Source: Kosakonia sacchari
GTDB taxonomy: Bacteria; Pseudomonadota; Gammaproteobacteria; Enterobacterales; Enterobacteriaceae
Reading direction: 5' to 3'
NCBI GenBank assembly: GCA_900109485.1
Contig: FOAY01000019.1
Location: forward strand, 23,872-87,871
Length of the DNA stretch: 64,000 bases
The notes below the pieces were generated by a model. The model worked only from the letters and a program-made list of their open reading frames with translations, did not search any database and had not been told where the DNA came from. A program made the position numbers and the translations under genes. This document shows positions 60,987 to 64,000 of this stretch, one piece after another (positions within the stretch are counted from its first letter, which is position 1; each line of letters starts with the position of its first letter).

Positions 60987-61600
60987 TGGAGAGCTGGCTG
61001 ATACCGGCTGCGCCGGTCACCTTTAGCGAGGAGATCAAAAAGAGCCGTTTTATCACGCTGTTGGCGCATACCGACGGCGTGGAGGCGGCGAAGGCGTTTG
61101 TCGAAACTGTTCGTGCGGAGCACCCGGACGCCCGTCACCATTGTGTGGCATGGGTTGCCGGGCCGCCGGATGATTCGCAGCAGTTGGGGTTTTCTGACGA
61201 TGGCGAACCGGCGGGTACCGCAGGGAAGCCGATGCTGGCTCAGTTGATGGGCAGCGGTGTCGGCGAAATTACGGCGGTGGTGGTGCGTTATTATGGCGGC
61301 GTTTTATTGGGAACCGGCGGGCTGGTGAAAGCCTACGGTGGCGGTGTCCAGCAGGCGCTTAGTCAACTCGCGACAACCCGCAAAATGCCGTTAACCGAAT
61401 ATACTTTGTGGTGTGATTACGCACAGTTGAGCGGAGTCGAAACGTTGCTTGAGCAATTTGAGGGGAAAATTGTTGCGAGCGAGTATCAGGCTTCCGTGTA
61501 TCTGCGGGTGGCGCTTCCTCACAGCAGACTGGACGCATTTTCGGCAAGGCTCGCTGATTTTAGTCGTGGCACATTGCAATTGTTAAAAACTGAAGAATAA
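60986..61600 (+). CDS. yigZ: YigZ, UPF0029/IMPACT family protein
   Basis: 204 aa, as in E. coli. N-terminal IMPACT domain with KKSRFITLLAHTDGVEAAKAF, ARHHCVAWV and SDDGEPAGTAGKPML, then a ferredoxin-like C-terminal domain. Related to eukaryotic IMPACT, a regulator of GCN2; bacterial function is not established. Translationally coupled to pepQ. Confidence 0.93.
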   Translation: MESWLIPAAPVTFSEEIKKSRFITLLAHTDGVEAAKAFVETVRAEHPDARHHCVAWVAGPPDDSQQLGFSDDGEPAGTAGKPMLAQLMGSGVGEITAVVVRYYGGVLLGTGGLVKAYGGGVQQALSQLATTRKMPLTEYTLWCDYAQLSGVETLLEQFEGKIVASEYQASVYLRVALPHSRLDAFSARLADFSRGTLQLLKTEE

Positions 61601-61640
61601 TCCCCACCTGATTTTCTGAACACCTAAGGAAGCGGCAGAG

Positions 61641-63092
61641 ATGCATTTTCGCGCCATAACCCGAATCGTTGGACTGCTGGTCATCCTCTTTTCCGGAACG
61701 ATGATCTTACCTGGACTGGTAGCCCTTATTTACCGTGATGGCGCGGGCCGTGCATTCACGCAAACCTTCTTCGTCGCGCTGGTGATTGGTTCCATTCTTT
61801 GGTGGCCGAACCGCCGTGAGAAAGGGGAGTTGAAATCCCGCGAAGGGTTTTTGATCGTCGTGCTGTTCTGGACGGTGCTGGGGAGCGTGGGGGCGCTGCC
61901 GTTTGTCTTTTCCGAAAGCCCGAATCTGACGGTGACGGATGCTTTCTTTGAATCCTTCTCGGGCCTGACAACGACCGGGGCGACCACGCTGGTTGGGCTG
62001 GATTCATTGCCGCACGCGATTCTTTTCTATCGCCAGATGCTGCAATGGTTCGGCGGGATGGGGATCATCGTGCTGGCGGTGGCCATTCTGCCTATTCTGG
62101 GCGTCGGTGGGATGCAGCTCTATCGCGCCGAAATGCCGGGGCCGCTGAAAGATAACAAAATGCGCCCGCGTATTGCGGAGACGGCGAAAACCCTGTGGCT
62201 TATTTATGTGTTGCTTACGATCGCCTGTGCGCTGGCGCTATGGTTTGCCGGAATGCCAGCTTTTGACGCCATTGGACATAGTTTTGCCACCATCGCGATT
62301 GGTGGTTTCTCCACGCATGATGCCAGCATTGGCTATTTCAACAGCCCCACTATCAATACCATCATTGCTATCTTCCTGCTGATTTCCGGGTGTAACTACG
62401 GTTTGCACTTCTCGTTGCTGAGCGGGCGTAGCCTGAAAGTTTACTGGCGCGATCCGGAATTCAGAATGTTTATCGGCGTACAACTGACGCTGGTGGTCAT
62501 CTGCACCGTGGTGCTGTGGTTCCATAATATCTACAGCTCGGCGTTGATGACGATTAACCAGGCTTTCTTCCAGGTGGTCTCAATGGCGACCACGGCCGGG
62601 TTTACGACCGACAGTATCTCCCGCTGGCCGCTTTTCTTGCCGGTATTGTTGCTCTGTTCCGCTTTTATCGGCGGCTGCGCCGGTTCGACGGGCGGCGGTC
62701 TGAAGGTGATCCGCATCCTGCTGCTGTTTAAACAGGGCAACCGCGAACTGAAAAGACTGGTGCATCCGAATGCGGTGTACAGCATTAAGTTGGGGAATCG
62801 TGCATTGCCGGAACGCATTCTTGAAGCAGTGTGGGGCTTCTTCTCCGCGTATGCGCTGGTCTTTATCGTCAGTATGCTGGCGATCATCGCCACGGGAGTT
62901 GATGACTTTTCAGCATTTGCCTCTGTGGTTGCGACGCTCAATAACCTCGGGCCGGGGCTGGGCGTGGTGGCGGATAATTTTGCCAGCATGAATCCGGTCG
63001 CCAAGTGGGTGCTCATCGCGAATATGCTGTTTGGTCGCCTGGAGGTCTTCACGCTGCTGGTACTGTTTACCCCGACCTTCTGGCGCGAATAA
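61641..63092 (+). CDS. trkH: Trk potassium uptake protein TrkH
   Basis: 483 aa, as in E. coli. Inner-membrane K+ channel with four M1-P-M2 repeats, gated by TrkA. Selectivity-filter glycines are seen at [23 protein letters not shown] and [10 protein letters not shown]. The stop is followed by hemG after 11 bases; the pair is conserved in enterobacteria. Confidence 0.97.
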   Translation: MHFRAITRIVGLLVILFSGTMILPGLVALIYRDGAGRAFTQTFFVALVIGSILWWPNRREKGELKSREGFLIVVLFWTVLGSVGALPFVFSESPNLTVTDAFFESFSGLTTTGATTLVGLDSLPHAILFYRQMLQWFGGMGIIVLAVAILPILGVGGMQLYRAEMPGPLKDNKMRPRIAETAKTLWLIYVLLTIACALALWFAGMPAFDAIGHSFATIAIGGFSTHDASIGYFNSPTINTIIAIFLLISGCNYGLHFSLLSGRSLKVYWRDPEFRMFIGVQLTLVVICTVVLWFHNIYSSALMTINQAFFQVVSMATTAGFTTDSISRWPLFLPVLLLCSAFIGGCAGSTGGGLKVIRILLLFKQGNRELKRLVHPNAVYSIKLGNRALPERILEAVWGFFSAYALVFIVSMLAIIATGVDDFSAFASVVATLNNLGPGLGVVADNFASMNPVAKWVLIANMLFGRLEVFTLLVLFTPTFWRE

Positions 63093-63103
63093 TGGAGTGT
63101 GAC

Positions 63104-63646
63104 GTGAAAACATTAATTCTTTTCTCGACCCGGGATGGGCAAACGCGGGAGATTGCTTCTTATCTGGCTTCAGAGCTTAACGATCTTGGCGTCTTTGCGG
63201 ATGTGGTTAACTTGAACCGCACGCAAGAAATTGACTGGACTAAATATGAGCGGGTGGTCATTGGTGCGTCAATTCGCTATGGACACTTTCATCCGGCGCT
63301 TGCCAGCTTTGTGAAAAAGCATCTGCCTGAGCTTAATAAACTGCCGGGAGCATTCTTTTCCGTCAACCTGGTCGCACGCAAACCGGAGAAAAGCTCGCCG
63401 CAAACTAATAGCTATACGCGTAAGTTTTTGCTGTCATCGCCCTGGCAACCGGATCGCTGCGCTGTTTTTGCTGGCGCGCTGCGTTACCCGCACTATCGAT
63501 GGTACGACCGACTGATGATCCAACTGATTATGAAAATGACGGGCGGTGAAACGGATAGGCGTAAAGAAGTTGTCTATACCGACTGGCAGCAGGTGGCGAA
63601 TTTTGCTCGCGAAATAGCTCAGTTAAACAGCAAAGCGGGCATTTAA
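63104..63646 (+). CDS. hemG: Menaquinone-dependent protoporphyrinogen IX dehydrogenase
   Basis: 180 aa (E. coli 181) from a GTG start ([19 protein letters not shown]), as in E. coli; longer frames begin inside trkH. Flavodoxin-like FMN protein with the long-chain insert, oxidising protoporphyrinogen IX to protoporphyrin IX and passing electrons to quinones. FSTRDGQT is the phosphate loop for FMN. Last protein gene before the rRNA operon. Confidence 0.95.
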   Translation: MKTLILFSTRDGQTREIASYLASELNDLGVFADVVNLNRTQEIDWTKYERVVIGASIRYGHFHPALASFVKKHLPELNKLPGAFFSVNLVARKPEKSSPQTNSYTRKFLLSSPWQPDRCAVFAGALRYPHYRWYDRLMIQLIMKMTGGETDRRKEVVYTDWQQVANFAREIAQLNSKAGI

Positions 63647-63675
63647 CGGGCGCTGTGCCTGAAAAATGAGCGAAC

Positions 63676-63735
63676 GATAATTTTTTTGAATTTTATGCTT
63701 GTCAGCCAGAATTATCTCCCTATAATGCGCCTCCA
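63676..63735 (+). promoter_or_regulatory. rRNA operon promoter P1
   Basis: -35 TTGTCA (63699-63704), 16-base spacer, -10 TATAAT (63721-63726), GC-rich discriminator GCGCC and start near 63735. An AT-rich UP element (ATAATTTTTTTGAATTTT) precedes the -35. Same design as E. coli rrn P1, which is controlled by ppGpp, DksA and Fis. Confidence 0.9.
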
Positions 63736-63796
63736 CTGACACGGCACAACGGCATACACACCGGCCTGTCAGGTGAAGAAAACCGAAAATAATCAG

Positions 63797-63832
63797 TTGA
63801 CTTCACGGCGGGAAAGCGTAATATGCACACCC
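63797..63832 (+). promoter_or_regulatory. rRNA operon promoter P2
   Basis: -35 TTGACT (63797-63802), 16-base spacer, -10 TAATAT (63819-63824), followed by GCACACCCCGCG. Matches the E. coli rrn P2 design, about 98 bases downstream of P1. Confidence 0.88.
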
Positions 63833-64000
63833 CGCGCCGCAGCGAAAACACAGCGGCACTGCTCTTTAACAATTTATCAGACAATCTGTGTGGGCACTCA
63901 GGTGACATGGATTCTTAACGTCCCCGGACGAAAAATGAATACCAAGTCTCACGGGTGAACACGTAATTCATTACGAAGTTTAATTCGATGAGCATCAAAC
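63832..64000 (+). other. rRNA operon leader with boxA; 16S gene lies just beyond the window
   Basis: Contains boxA TGCTCTTTAACAA (63860-63872) for the Nus antitermination complex, then the conserved leader CAATCTGTGTGGGCACTC and ACGTAATTCATTACGAAG. In E. coli this leader ends about 25 bases further on at the 16S 5' end. Position after hemG corresponds to rrsA. Confidence 0.9.

Overview
This is a chromosomal segment of a gamma-proteobacterium of the family Enterobacteriaceae. Almost every gene is collinear with the Escherichia coli K-12 interval from wecB to the leader of an rRNA operon (E. coli min 85-87: wec, hem, cyaA, dapF, xerC, uvrD, corA, recQ, metE, udp, ubi, tat, fad, trkH, hemG, rrsA), with protein lengths equal or nearly equal to the E. 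coli ones. The sequence divergence, the high GC of the backbone and the accessory genes point to a non-Escherichia genus such as those around Enterobacter, Kosakonia or Klebsiella. The genus cannot be fixed from this window alone.

Layout. 1-7649: distal part of the enterobacterial common antigen (ECA) operon (wecB end, wecC, wecD, wecE, wzxE, wecF, wzyE, wecG). The rffG and rffH genes that E. coli carries between wecC and wecD are absent. 7650-9880: threonine/serine permease yifK (thrP) and a four-tRNA cluster (Arg, His, Leu, Pro). 9880-10370: the regulatory RNA GlmZ with its sigma54-type promoter and two GlrR sites. 10374-17652: hemYXDC, divergent cyaA and convergent cyaY. 17790-24783: lptM, dapF, yigA, xerC, yigB, uvrD (SOS box) and corA (with the leader peptide gene corL). 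25075-26004: an AT-rich accessory patch with a Cdh-like CDP-diacylglycerol pyrophosphatase where E. coli has yigF and yigG. 26084-34744: rarD, yigI, pldA, recQ, rhtC, rhtB, pldB, yigL, yigM. 34632-38134: divergent metR and metE, with MetR and MetJ sites and an ERIC repeat in the metE leader.

38141-44055: an inserted chaperone-usher fimbrial locus on the minus strand. Its order is FGL-type chaperone, usher, AfaD-like minor subunit and two tandem paralogous cysteine-free pilins, resembling afaBCDE/saf operons. It separates metE from dlh, which are neighbours in E. coli. 44056-63646: dlh, udp (tandem CRP sites), rmuC, ubiE-ubiJ-ubiB, tatABC, tatD, rfaH, ubiD, fre, fadBA, pepQ, yigZ, trkH, hemG. 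63647-64000: P1, P2 and boxA leader of an rRNA operon; the 16S gene itself starts just beyond the window.

The backbone is ordinary housekeeping DNA: envelope polysaccharide, haem, ubiquinone, protein export, fatty-acid oxidation, methionine synthesis and DNA maintenance. The most noteworthy parts are the fimbrial locus with its duplicated pilins and hairpin-rich spacers, the rffGH-less ECA operon, the Cdh-like gene, and several strong intergenic palindromes. I saw no phage, insertion sequence, CRISPR array or recognisable defence system.
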